DNA from: Mycobacterium nebraskense
GTDB taxonomy: Bacteria > Actinomycetota > Actinomycetes > Mycobacteriales > Mycobacteriaceae
DNA: 64,000 nt
NCBI RefSeq assembly: GCF_002102255.1
Contig: NZ_LQPH01000125.1
Span: forward strand, 48,780-112,779
Reading direction: 5' to 3'
The translations under genes were made by a program, and so were the position numbers. This document shows, piece after piece, positions 8,864 through 16,986 of this stretch (positions within the stretch are counted from its first letter, which is position 1; every line of letters starts with the position of its first letter). A model generated the notes under the pieces. That model was not told the origin of the DNA and ran no database searches. It worked only from the letters and a program-made list of their open reading frames with translations.

Positions 8864-9790
8864 TTAGCGGGGCGCGGCGGCCGCGGTGGGGATGACAGGG
8901 GTCAGTTCGGCGCCCTGGGCGAGCAGGGGGGCATAGTCGAGGCCCGAGACGCTCCAGCGGCCGCTGGTGACGGTCAACGCGATCGGGTAGTCCAGTTGAA
9001 GCGGTGCGTACTGGCTGGTCACGGCGTTGACAGTGGCCAACACGTGCACGGTGGTGCCCTCAGCAGGCACATCGTGATCGCCGGGGGCGTGGTTGGAGAC
9101 GAGTTTGATGACTTGGGCGGAGCGGTAGTCCGCGGCGGGAAGCAGCCCGGAGTTGGTGGTGACGTAGCGTTCCAGCCCGCCGGCGCCGGTCAAAAAGCTG
9201 GTGATGAATCCGCTGACCGTGGTGAAAGCCGGTGAGGTGTCGGCGACCGCAGTGGAATAGCCCAGCGGCGCGTCCGCGCCGGCGCCGGGCCCGTTGACCC
9301 GGGCCGGTAGTGCGCTGGCCCGCAGTCCGTAGTTGCTGTAGACGACGGGCAGCCGGTAGTAGGCGGTGCGGGGGGTGGCGGCCTCGAACGGGCGCTCGGA
9401 GACGGTGATCACCACGCTCCACTGCTGGGTGGTGCCGGCGTCGCTGACCAGGGTGACCGCTGAGACTGCCGGGGAGGTGACGATGAGCGCGGGGGTGGTG
9501 GGCAGCTTCATGGGGTCGCGCAGCGACCAGCAGTCATGCAGGACCTGTTGGTGAGATGCGGTGGCGGTGAGCCAACGGGTCACACAGTCTTGGGCGTAGG
9601 AGCCGACCAGGGCGGTGCGGTTGACCGCGCTGCGGGCCGGGCCTGCGACGTCGATGGGGTCGTTGAAGATCCACCCCCAGATGGTGGCGATGGCCACCAC
9701 GCTGCAGGAGGCCAGGCCGATGATGAGGCCCGCGCGGCGAAACGCGGTGTGGGTGCCGTGAAGTCGTTGACGCCAGGTGTTGGTGAGCAT
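8864..9790 (-). CDS. TcpC-like conjugation membrane protein, 308 aa
   Basis: The start at 9790 is preferred over 9856 because AGGAGG lies about 12 nt before it and the extra residues look like readthrough (RRRRSKSS). One membrane helix lies near residues 20-42 (AGLIIGLASCSVVAIATIWGWIF). The extracellular part has NTF2-like alternating strands and helices. This is the plan of TcpC, a bitopic core protein of Gram-positive conjugation systems (VirB8-like fold). The position directly upstream of the pilin-like genes and virB4 agrees. Sequence similarity was judged by eye only. Confidence 0.7.
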   Translation of the reverse strand: MLTNTWRQRLHGTHTAFRRAGLIIGLASCSVVAIATIWGWIFNDPIDVAGPARSAVNRTALVGSYAQDCVTRWLTATASHQQVLHDCWSLRDPMKLPTTPALIVTSPAVSAVTLVSDAGTTQQWSVVITVSERPFEAATPRTAYYRLPVVYSNYGLRASALPARVNGPGAGADAPLGYSTAVADTSPAFTTVSGFITSFLTGAGGLERYVTTNSGLLPAADYRSAQVIKLVSNHAPGDHDVPAEGTTVHVLATVNAVTSQYAPLQLDYPIALTVTSGRWSVSGLDYAPLLAQGAELTPVIPTAAAAPR

Positions 9791-9806
9791 GGTTGGTGGA
9801 AGCCTC

Positions 9807-11021
9807 CTACTGGTGCAGGGGTGAGTGGCCGAAGATTTTGATCGACGACGACGCAAACGTGTTGTCAGCGGGATCGGTGTGACTGGTCTCGGCAGGCAGG
9901 CCAGGCAGCATCGGGGTGCTGCTGGTCGGTGCAGGATCGGCCGGGGCGGCCGGTGGTCCCATCACCTCGCCGAACAGACCCCCGCCGCCGGGAGCCGAAG
10001 TGGTGGTGGGGGCGGTGTCGGCGGGTGCGCGCCCGGTCTCTTGGACGAGCATGATGATTCGAGAGGCCAGCACCCCGCTGCTGGGCAGGGGTTTGCAGGC
10101 CTCGCCGTGCACGCTGCCGGTCTCTTGGGGGATCGCGGTGGGCGGGACGTCGTTGAAGCTCCACTGCACCCGGGTCAGGACGCGGTGCTGGTGCCATTGA
10201 TCGGCGCCCGAGGCGTCGGCCCCGACCCAGCCCGGAGCGATGCAGACCGAGGTGACCACCATGGTGCGGCCGAGATTGATGACCAGGAATTGACCGACGT
10301 TGCCGCCGGTGACACAGACCCAGGCCTGGGTGGTGTCGGGGCCGGCGACTGATTGCGCGGCAGTCGATCCGGGCAGGCAGCCCACCGACGTGGCGGTGTA
10401 GGGGATGGCCGAGTCTTGGCCCTCGGGCGCCGGGGTGGTACTGGACGGGGCGGCCAGAACGCTGAGCCGGGTGCCCGGCTGTGCGGGTTGAGGCTGCTCG
10501 TTGGTGTGCGGGTCGCTGCGCATGGCCAGCAGGCCTGCGCTGACCAGGACGGTGGCCGCCACGGTGATGACCGCGAAGCCCACGGCGATCTTCTTGTTGT
10601 AGCGGGGGGTGCTCTTGGTCTTCGCGCCACCGGTGTCCTCGTCCTTGGGGGAGGTGGGCTGGTGGGCCAGATCGGTTGCCGGTGAGGGGTTTTCGGTGCT
10701 GTCACGCTCGGTGCTGGGTGCCGGTGTGTCGTCGTCTACAGTGCCGGGCTGCTCATCACGTTCGTCGGCAGGGCCGGGGCCGTCGAGATCAACGAGCTCG
10801 TCGTCATCGGCGGGCCGTCGCTCGCCGAACTGCTCGGCACTACCGCCGTCGCCGCTGGGTTCCCAGTCCGGTTCAGGATCGGGACTTGGCGGCGGAGGGA
10901 GCTCATCTCCAGGGCCGGGGACGTGCGTGGTGATCACGTCGGGGCCGTCGCTGTCGATCTCATCGAAGAACGCCTGCGTGGCAGCGCAATAGTACTCGTG
11001 ATCGGTCGTGGGCTTGCTCAT
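9807..11021 (-). CDS. Bitopic membrane protein with acidic cytoplasmic domain, 404 aa
   Basis: The start ATG at 11021 overlaps the upstream stop by 4 bp (ATGA); the longer frame to 11282 is in a region coding in another frame. The first ~165 residues are acidic, rich in D, E, P and S, and probably disordered. A single helix follows (KIAVGFAVITVAATVLVSAGLLAM). An extracellular domain of about 150 residues contains several cysteines (VGCLPG, WVCVTGG, VCIAPGW, EACKPL). The last ~60 residues are low complexity. Probably a surface-exposed transfer component; no family name can be given. Confidence 0.68.
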   Translation of the reverse strand: MSKPTTDHEYYCAATQAFFDEIDSDGPDVITTHVPGPGDELPPPPSPDPEPDWEPSGDGGSAEQFGERRPADDDELVDLDGPGPADERDEQPGTVDDDTPAPSTERDSTENPSPATDLAHQPTSPKDEDTGGAKTKSTPRYNKKIAVGFAVITVAATVLVSAGLLAMRSDPHTNEQPQPAQPGTRLSVLAAPSSTTPAPEGQDSAIPYTATSVGCLPGSTAAQSVAGPDTTQAWVCVTGGNVGQFLVINLGRTMVVTSVCIAPGWVGADASGADQWHQHRVLTRVQWSFNDVPPTAIPQETGSVHGEACKPLPSSGVLASRIIMLVQETGRAPADTAPTTTSAPGGGGLFGEVMGPPAAPADPAPTSSTPMLPGLPAETSHTDPADNTFASSSIKIFGHSPLHQ

Positions 11022-11323
11022 GGCAGACGCCGCCGCACACCGGGGGGCAGGCTGCGCGGGCGCAGCGCCGCCGAGGACATCTGGGATGGCGCCCACGGCG
11101 TCGCCGGCGGCAGCTGCGGGCTGGCCACGCCGGTCGGGTAGGCCGAGTGATGCTGCGCGCGGCGCGCCCGGCGCCGGCGTGCGCTGACGCCCCAAGCGGC
11201 GACGATCAGACCGGCGACCACGACGCCGGCAAACAGGTGTTGGGTCACGAAGACCACCGCTGTGATCAGGGTGAAAACACATCCCATGATGGCGATGACA
11301 AAAACGCCCATTACCACGCGCAT
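11018..11323 (-). CDS. Membrane protein, first gene of the transfer operon, 101 aa
   Basis: The ATG at 11323 has AGGAGG 7 nt upstream. Two hydrophobic helices occupy about residues 3-22 and 28-46, followed by an Arg-rich stretch (ARRRRARRA) and a proline-rich tail. It overlaps the next gene by 4 bp. This is the promoter-proximal gene of the operon that runs to 2923. Function unknown. Confidence 0.65.
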   Translation of the reverse strand: MRVVMGVFVIAIMGCVFTLITAVVFVTQHLFAGVVVAGLIVAAWGVSARRRRARRAQHHSAYPTGVASPQLPPATPWAPSQMSSAALRPRSLPPGVRRRLP

Positions 11324-11360
11324 CTGCTGACCTCCTGTCCTTGGGCTCAGCTTAAGGGGT

Positions 11361-11377
11361 GGAATAACTGATATTCC
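11361..11377. promoter_or_regulatory. Perfect inverted repeat between divergent transfer operons
   Basis: GGAATA and TATTCC (6 bp arms) are separated by 5 bp. The site lies in the 98 bp gap between two divergent operons, the minus-strand virB4 operon and the plus-strand virD4 operon whose first gene encodes an HTH protein. It is a natural candidate operator for that protein, controlling both arms of the transfer genes. Confidence 0.45.
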
Positions 11378-11421
11378 ACGGCCGTAGCGAAATAACTTGA
11401 TCGGTTGTTACCGTCATTCGT

Positions 11422-11856
11422 GTGAATGCAATCCCGGCAGACGGAGTAGGGCGGCTGCTCTTTTTCGTCGAGGACCGCCTCGCGCAGCTGCGCTGGACCC
11501 GCGAGGACCTGGCAGCGGCGGGCGGCCCGGCACCCTCGACGCTGTATAAGGCCGCTGAGCGCGGCGGCGGGCTGTCGGTCAAGACACTGGCTCGCCTGGA
11601 TGTGGCACTGGGGTGGCAAGAGGGTTCGGCGCAGTGGACGCTGGCCGGCGGAAGCCCCACGCTGAGGATATCTGAGCAGGTCAGCAGGTGTGCGGCTGCG
11701 GTCGACGCGGCTCGGCGTGACGCCGAATCGGTCGGGGTGGCGCGTACTGCGGCCGAGTTGAAGAACTTTCTGCTGGACGTCGCGCAACGCCTCGGCGACT
11801 TTTACACTGAGCCTGTACGAGCCGCGGGGGGTGCTGCTGATGTCAGTGCCTCCTGA
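11422..11856 (+). CDS. HTH regulator, probable controller of transfer genes, 144 aa
   Basis: The GTG at 11422 starts a product with an XRE-like helix-turn-helix near residues 18-60 (WTREDLAAAGGPAPSTLYKAAERGGGLSVKTLARL without break). A helical C-terminal region follows (residues 85-130). It is the first gene of the plus-strand operon, divergent from the virB4 operon across a 98 bp gap that holds a small palindrome. This arrangement is typical of a local transcription regulator. It overlaps the following gene by 17 bp. Confidence 0.7.
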   Translation: MNAIPADGVGRLLFFVEDRLAQLRWTREDLAAAGGPAPSTLYKAAERGGGLSVKTLARLDVALGWQEGSAQWTLAGGSPTLRISEQVSRCAAAVDAARRDAESVGVARTAAELKNFLLDVAQRLGDFYTEPVRAAGGAADVSAS

Positions 11857-12505
11857 CCGGTTCGACGAGATCCGCCGCAAGTGGATTGCCCGTAACCAAC
11901 GGACGTTTATATTTCAGAAAAGGCGTGCAGAAATTGTTGCACGCCAAATACGAGATCGCGACACCGACCGTACCGGTGCGCGGGTTGATCCCGCTGACGA
12001 CGACGTTATTCATCCGTGGTATGCGCGCGGAATTAAAACACCGTATGCAATGTTTGATTGGGTGCTTTTTATGACTGCGGCGGTGCTGGCGCCGCTGGGC
12101 TGGCCGGCAGGTAAAGCGTTGTCGGTGAGTGTCGTGCAGCTAATTCCTGGCGAACTGCGTTCATACCCGATCGCCGCGTTCATGTGGTCATCGGCCATCG
12201 TCGGTGCTCCGCTTCCACTGCTGTTGTGGCTGGCAGGCCCGGGCGATTCCCTGGTGTCGGCGGCCGCGATTCCGTGGTTGCTGGCTCAAATCCCGGCGAC
12301 GCTGCTCACAGCAGGTGTCTACGGGATTTTGGAGGGCTGGCTGGCCGTAGACGGGGCCCGCGACTGGTGGCCGATGCGCCCGCCCGATGACGTCGATGAG
12401 ATCGACTTCGGATTCCTGCAAGCCGACGATTTGACCGGGCCGGGAGTGTTCCCCACCCACCGTGAAAGTCCGCCGGGAGATCCCAGCCCCATCAGGAGGT
12501 CCTAG
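11840..12505 (+). CDS. Polytopic membrane protein upstream of virD4, 221 aa
   Basis: ATG at 11840 has a G-rich ribosome site about 8 nt upstream; a GTG at 11831 is in the same frame. After a basic ~55-residue cytoplasmic part come three hydrophobic blocks (about residues 75-95, 108-130, 138-165). A hydrophilic acidic tail ends the protein. It ends 2 bp before virD4 and the pair probably acts together, as coupling proteins often need a membrane partner; here VirD4 itself has no N-terminal membrane helices, so this protein may supply the anchor. That idea is inference. Confidence 0.7.
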   Translation: MSVPPDRFDEIRRKWIARNQRTFIFQKRRAEIVARQIRDRDTDRTGARVDPADDDVIHPWYARGIKTPYAMFDWVLFMTAAVLAPLGWPAGKALSVSVVQLIPGELRSYPIAAFMWSSAIVGAPLPLLLWLAGPGDSLVSAAAIPWLLAQIPATLLTAGVYGILEGWLAVDGARDWWPMRPPDDVDEIDFGFLQADDLTGPGVFPTHRESPPGDPSPIRRS

Positions 12506-12507
12506 GA

Positions 12508-13911
12508 ATGTATGTTCGGCGTGCTTCACCCTACTGCGGGTTTTGCCGCGACGACGGAAAGCTTGTCGTGGCCGAAGCACCCGCACACATCCTGGTCTCT
12601 GCGCCCACGGAAACGGGAAAGACGACCGGCGTGCTGGCGCCGGCCAGTGTGCTATGGGGCGGGCCCGCTGTCTGCGTGTCCAGCAAAGATGACCTGATGT
12701 GGTTGGTGTGCCAACGACGTTGGGGCCCAAAGCAAGTCATCGACTTACGCCCGGATTACTCGCCGGTCTATCCCACCGACGCCGAGGTGCGCTCATTCGA
12801 TCCGACCGCGCTGATTCGCACTCCGGATCAGGCGGTGACCACCGCCAACACCATGATGCAGATGTCCGCGGTCGGTCTGGGATCAGGAATCGACCAGGTC
12901 TCTGATGCCGGGATTTGGGAATCCAACACCGAGGCCCCGTTGGCGGCGATGCTCTATGCGGCCTCACCGTGCGGCAACGGCAAGGGCATCGAATGGGTGC
13001 TGATGGCCGTGGACAACCTCGAAGAAGACAAAAAGGCGCCCGACGCGCCAGGCTGGCACAGCGCCGCCCGCTACGTGGCCCGTCAACCCTTGTTCCGCAA
13101 CGCACTGATGCGGACCCTGGCCATGGACCCGCGCCAGCGCGACAGCATCGCCTTGACGATGCGCAAAGCGGTCACCCCGTGGATGCGGTTAGGGCTGCGC
13201 GGGATGACCGAGCCCACATTCGACGAATCGTTTCTGTCCAACCCCGATGCCACGCTGTTCATCCTGGCACCGGCCGAAGGGTCCATCGCCGGCGCCGCGG
13301 TCACCCTGCTCGAGCACCTCGTGCGCAGCTGGCGCGGCAAGACCGCACGAAAAGAAATGATGCACCGGCTGCTGATTGTGATCGACGAGGCGGCCAACGT
13401 GGCCCCGATGCCGGCCCTGCGCCGTCACGTTTCAGAGGGCCGGGGCCTGGGGGTCAACCTTCTCTTGTCGGTGCAGGGGTCGAGCCAGTTCGACACGATC
13501 TATGGCAAGGCTTACGCCCAGGAGCTGCGCGACACCTTCCCGGCCGCCCTGATCATGTACGGGGCCGCGGAGATGGAGATGCTGCAGCGCGCCGAGCAGT
13601 GGTCACGCGAAACCACCCGCCGCCAAGAGACTTTCGACCAAGCCAGCAGCGGCAAGACATTGTCTTCACACCTCGGTCCGAGTCTGGATTACCGGCGGCT
13701 GCTCCCACAAAACCTCGGCCAAGCACGGATGCTGCGGCGCGGCACAGCCGGCATCGCCACCGAGCTTCCCGATTGGCCGGTTTTTGTCAAACGGTATGAC
13801 AACGCGGTGAACAGGCTGCTACAAGCCGACCCGCCGGAGCGTGAACCAGAAACGATGTGGGAATGGGTATTACAGCGCCACCGCCGAGCCATGAAGGCGC
13901 TCAAGACATGA
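12508..13911 (+). CDS. virD4: VirD4/TraG-type coupling protein (soluble form)
   Basis: The 467-residue product has Walker A APTETGKTT near residues 31-39 and Walker B IVIDEAAN near 290-297, followed by a TraG-like QGSSQF segment near 320. The all-alpha domain lies at about residues 145-230. VirD4 ATPases bring the relaxase-DNA complex to the secretion channel. This one lacks the usual N-terminal membrane helices; the membrane gene 2 bp upstream may compensate. An excellent AGGAGG lies 12 nt upstream of the ATG. The stop overlaps the next start by 4 bp. Confidence 0.9.
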   Translation: MYVRRASPYCGFCRDDGKLVVAEAPAHILVSAPTETGKTTGVLAPASVLWGGPAVCVSSKDDLMWLVCQRRWGPKQVIDLRPDYSPVYPTDAEVRSFDPTALIRTPDQAVTTANTMMQMSAVGLGSGIDQVSDAGIWESNTEAPLAAMLYAASPCGNGKGIEWVLMAVDNLEEDKKAPDAPGWHSAARYVARQPLFRNALMRTLAMDPRQRDSIALTMRKAVTPWMRLGLRGMTEPTFDESFLSNPDATLFILAPAEGSIAGAAVTLLEHLVRSWRGKTARKEMMHRLLIVIDEAANVAPMPALRRHVSEGRGLGVNLLLSVQGSSQFDTIYGKAYAQELRDTFPAALIMYGAAEMEMLQRAEQWSRETTRRQETFDQASSGKTLSSHLGPSLDYRRLLPQNLGQARMLRRGTAGIATELPDWPVFVKRYDNAVNRLLQADPPEREPETMWEWVLQRHRRAMKALKT

Positions 13912-14174
13912 GCGACGCCGAGCAGCTGCGCGCGCAGCTCGTTGACGTCCTGGCGGGCGCCGGCGGTCCCACCACAACCAGCGCGGCGCGCATCGCCGTC
14001 TCTGAGCATCGTGGCCGACGTGGCCGGCGACCGGTGGTGGCCGAAGAGGTCTACCGGGCCTTGCTCACCCTGCAGCGCCGCGGTGTGGTGCGCCGCGTCC
14101 ACGACCAGCCCGGCCACCTGGCGCACTGGGAATTAACCCACAGCCATCGCCATCGGCGCGAGCAGGCGGGCTGA
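13908..14174 (+). CDS. Small winged-helix-like protein, 88 aa
   Basis: ATG at 13908 overlaps the virD4 stop (ATGA). Residues ~40-75 (VAEEVYRALLTLQRRGVVRRVHD) have the helix-helix-wing pattern of small DNA-binding domains. The C-terminus is His/Arg rich. It could be a relaxosome accessory protein or regulator. Family not recognised. Confidence 0.65.
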   Translation: MSDAEQLRAQLVDVLAGAGGPTTTSAARIAVSEHRGRRGRRPVVAEEVYRALLTLQRRGVVRRVHDQPGHLAHWELTHSHRHRREQAG

Positions 14175-14398
14175 TGATGAGCGCGTTGCACGACAAGACC
14201 ACCGACCACTGGGTGCGGTCGAACCTTGTTCGCACACTGGCCTTTTGGTCATGCCTTCTGACCGTAGAGGCCGTCACCTGTCTGGGATTGCTAGCGAGCT
14301 TCGACTATGTGGCACGGGTACACGACCACACCGCGACGTGGCCGGCCGTCCATGCCAAATGCGTCTTTCCGGCTGACTCATTAGGTGATGTGCGGTGA
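14174..14398 (+). CDS. Single-helix membrane protein, 74 aa
   Basis: The start overlaps the previous stop (TGATGATGA gives ATGs at 14174 and 14177). One helix spans about residues 22-43 (LAFWSCLLTVEAVTCLGLLAS). The outside part has a single Cys. It is part of a chain of overlapping genes after virD4. Function unknown. Confidence 0.6.
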   Translation: MMSALHDKTTDHWVRSNLVRTLAFWSCLLTVEAVTCLGLLASFDYVARVHDHTATWPAVHAKCVFPADSLGDVR

Positions 14399-14499
14399 GT
14401 GCGTCGATCAGCGCCCCGAGCCAGCGCAGTTGGCGTCAGCAACTATGCACTCGCCAGCCGCACCAGCGCGTACACAAACGTGACAAGGGGGACCGGTGA
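14395..14499 (+). CDS. Possible micro-gene, 34 aa
   Basis: A GTG at 14395 overlaps the previous stop as GTGA, and the stop at 14497-14499 overlaps the next GTG start in the same way. The 34-residue product is basic (SQRSWRQQLCTRQPHQ, then HKRDKGDR). The double 4-bp overlap matches the coupling pattern of all neighbouring genes, the main evidence that it is translated. It is too short for homology judgement. Confidence 0.4.
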   Translation: MSASISAPSQRSWRQQLCTRQPHQRVHKRDKGDR

Positions 14500-15608
14500 A
14501 CGTCGAAGATGCTCAGTTCATGGCGCTGCAGCTGCTGTCGAAGTCGACCTACACCTCGGCTGCGCCGGTGACGACGCGGCGTTATTCCCACACTGCCGGT
14601 GTGGCCGCGACCGCTGGGCGGCTGGCGCGGGTACTGGCACCCGGACATGAGGAGGACATCGTTACTGCGGCGTGGCTGCATGACATTGGCTATTCCCCGG
14701 ATTTGGTGGATACCGGTTTTCACCCGCTCGATGGCGCCAGATACGCCCAACAGGCCGGGATTTCACCCAATGTGGTGAGTTTGATCGCGCATCATACGGG
14801 CGCGGTGGTCGAGGCTCGTGAAAGAGGGCTGCACGAGCAGCTAGCAGCGTTTCCGTTGCCGGCCGACGTGGCGGAGCTGGCCATCCTCAGCTGTGCCGAT
14901 TTGTGCACAGGCCCCGATGGCGTCCCGATCGATCCGGCCGAGCGGCTCGCCGAGGTACTTCAGCGGTACCCGACAACAGATCCCGTGCACCGCGCCATCA
15001 CCACGTCAGCGCCACTGCTGATCGCTCAGGCGCGGCTGGTTCTCGCGGCCGCGGAGGCGGCCGGATACGAGGCGCCGCGGGTGGACCTTCCTGGCCGCGT
15101 TGACTATGTGCCGGCGGGGCGGCAGTGGTGTGCGGTGTGGTCGGATGTCCACTACCGTGTCAGCGCCCGCCGGGTGTCACAGGAGGTCAGCGGCAAGACG
15201 TCGAAGATTGCCAACGGCGTCGGGATCTGTCTGGCGAGCCCACCGGAGGTGTGGGATTGCGTCGAGGCCGAATCGCTGAGTGCTGATCTGGGCGCGGCGA
15301 GCGCCGCTGCGTCAGGAAATGCGTTGTTCTGGCAGGAATACCGCGCTGATCCTGCGGAATTTTGGTTCCGCGTCGACGACGAGGACCCGACTAGCACATT
15401 CTATTTCGACGATGTTGTCCAACTCCTGCTCGACATGGCAGCGCGCGCCCGTCCAGTCCGGATTCAGCAACGCACCTTCACGACCCTCAGCGACGTTAGC
15501 GAATGGACCGACATTGCACGCCTCACCAATGATCGACCGGTCGATCTGCGCAGTGTGAAGTTCATTCCACGGTCCACTGTGGTTGGCGAAAGTGCCAGCG
15601 ATGCATGA
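14496..15608 (+). CDS. HD-domain phosphohydrolase-like protein, 370 aa
   Basis: The GTG at 14496 starts a product whose first ~190 residues form an HD domain: RYSHT near residue 32, AAWLHDIGY near 60, and HHTG near 99. These supply the metal-binding His/Asp residues of HD phosphohydrolases, which often act on nucleotides. The C-terminal ~180 residues have no recognised family. It is coupled to the virD4 cluster by overlapping starts. HD proteins are not standard transfer genes, so a role in nucleotide signalling or defence is possible but unproven. Confidence 0.75.
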   Translation: MNVEDAQFMALQLLSKSTYTSAAPVTTRRYSHTAGVAATAGRLARVLAPGHEEDIVTAAWLHDIGYSPDLVDTGFHPLDGARYAQQAGISPNVVSLIAHHTGAVVEARERGLHEQLAAFPLPADVAELAILSCADLCTGPDGVPIDPAERLAEVLQRYPTTDPVHRAITTSAPLLIAQARLVLAAAEAAGYEAPRVDLPGRVDYVPAGRQWCAVWSDVHYRVSARRVSQEVSGKTSKIANGVGICLASPPEVWDCVEAESLSADLGAASAAASGNALFWQEYRADPAEFWFRVDDEDPTSTFYFDDVVQLLLDMAARARPVRIQQRTFTTLSDVSEWTDIARLTNDRPVDLRSVKFIPRSTVVGESASDA

Positions 15609-15754
15609 AGTTACGGCGTTTATCGGCTGCGGTATCCGTGGCCGCCGGCTCTGTAACGGGACTGTGCCCGCGGCAGTGCCGGTCATCAACCACAGGACCT
15701 GGGCCAAACACTCGCGGCCCAGAACACCAACCATCACCAAGTTAAGGAGCACAA

Positions 15755-16171
15755 GTGAGCACAGTGGATGATCCAACCATCCTGGTAGGCAGCCCGTCCG
15801 AGGCGATGACAGCAGCTCAGGCGCTACTGGATTCGGCGTCGGCCGGACGCGACCACCACTACGACGTCTGGGCCACCGTGGCTGTGGCCCCGCTCGCGGC
15901 GATGCTGTATGCGGCATCCCCAGTAGGCAACAGCCAGGGCATCAGCTGGGTGGTGCAGGCCGCCACCACTATCGACGTGGCCACCGATGCGGACACACCC
16001 AGCTGGCGCAACACCATTGCGGCATTGGATGACCAACCGCTGCTGAGTAATTCGCTCGAACGCGTGCTGGGCTGGGACACCCGCCAACGGGACAGCATCG
16101 CAATCACCCTGCGCGATGCACTGCTGCCATGGCTGCCGACCGAAAGCGCAAGGCGCGCAAGCGGTGAATGA
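15755..16171 (+). CDS. Stand-alone homologue of the VirD4 all-alpha domain, 138 aa
   Basis: The GTG at 15755 has AAGGAG about 8 nt upstream. Residues ~48-130 match the middle of the VirD4 protein encoded at 12508-13911: both contain APLAAMLYAASP, a following GxGI/QGISWV-type segment, and RQRDSIA followed by LRDALLPW or MRKAVTPW. No Walker motifs are present. In TrwB/TraD-type coupling proteins this all-alpha domain contacts DNA or relaxase, so this may be a detached substrate adaptor or a competitor of VirD4. The domain match is directly visible; the role is inference. Confidence 0.75.
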   Translation: MSTVDDPTILVGSPSEAMTAAQALLDSASAGRDHHYDVWATVAVAPLAAMLYAASPVGNSQGISWVVQAATTIDVATDADTPSWRNTIAALDDQPLLSNSLERVLGWDTRQRDSIAITLRDALLPWLPTESARRASGE

Positions 16172-16313
16172 CTCACGGAAGTTTCCGTGGCTGGGCGGCC
16201 TCGCCGCGGCCATCACCGTAGCGGTGCTGCTGATCGCGGTGGCCATCCACGGCACGCTGCAGGTGATCGACGACGTTGCCAACCAGGTCACAGACGCAAG
16301 TTACCAGCCCTAA
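16164..16313 (+). CDS. Small single-helix membrane protein, 49 aa
   Basis: A GTG at 16164 lies just before the previous stop (8 bp overlap). One helix spans residues ~9-31 (WLGGLAAAITVAVLLIAVAIHG). No signal-peptide cleavage site is evident. It could anchor or partner the domain protein encoded just upstream. Confidence 0.5.
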   Translation: MNDSRKFPWLGGLAAAITVAVLLIAVAIHGTLQVIDDVANQVTDASYQP

Positions 16314-16392
16314 CGTTGCCCTCATCGCCGCGGCCAACTTCGCAATGGCCAGGGCGACAACAATAATCACGACCAAAGATCGGGAATCACCA

Positions 16393-16959
16393 ATGGCTGA
16401 TACGCCGCACTTCCTCGACTCCATTGACGTCGACCCAGCAGACCCAAACAGCAACGATCCCTGGGGGACGGACCCGGAACCGCGCTACGCACGCTTCGAG
16501 GCCGACGACGCTGCGGTACGCAAGGACGCAGCGATAGATTTCGCCCTCGACGAGGCGCATAGCAATGCCCGATGGTCGCGCATTTACTCCGACTGCGCGC
16601 GTAGTGAAGCCAACCGGGCCACGATCTACCGTGACACCGCCGAGACCTGGGCCGCCTGCTCGGATATCGATGCCGACAGAGCAAGTGTGAGCGCCGGCAG
16701 TGCCTGGTTAGCTGCGGAGACGGCTAACCTAAGTGCTGAAATCGCCGGCAGTGCAGCGCGATCGGCCACCGCGGATCGCCGCCTGGCGTTTAGCCTGACC
16801 ATGTTCGTGCTAGGGCTCATTCTTGGCGTCATGCTCGCTGTCCTGATCTATCTGTGGGTGATCGCGATTGCCCACGATGCAGCGCCTGGAACGCCAGGGC
16901 TACTACCGCACCACGGTGCCACACCGACTGCAGACCAGCAGTTCAAGCTCGCATCGTGA
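16393..16959 (+). CDS. Ala-rich helical protein with C-terminal membrane segment, 188 aa
   Basis: ATG at 16393 is preferred; ATGs at 16276 and 16345 overlap the preceding gene or lack ribosome sites. Residues 45-130 form repeated 7- to 14-residue helical units (ARSEANRATI, AETWAACSDI, AETANLSAEI), perhaps a coiled coil. A membrane helix covers ~137-163. Orientation and function unknown. Confidence 0.6.
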   Translation: MADTPHFLDSIDVDPADPNSNDPWGTDPEPRYARFEADDAAVRKDAAIDFALDEAHSNARWSRIYSDCARSEANRATIYRDTAETWAACSDIDADRASVSAGSAWLAAETANLSAEIAGSAARSATADRRLAFSLTMFVLGLILGVMLAVLIYLWVIAIAHDAAPGTPGLLPHHGATPTADQQFKLAS

Positions 16960-16986
16960 TCTGACAAGCGCGAAAGGCGTTCGCGA

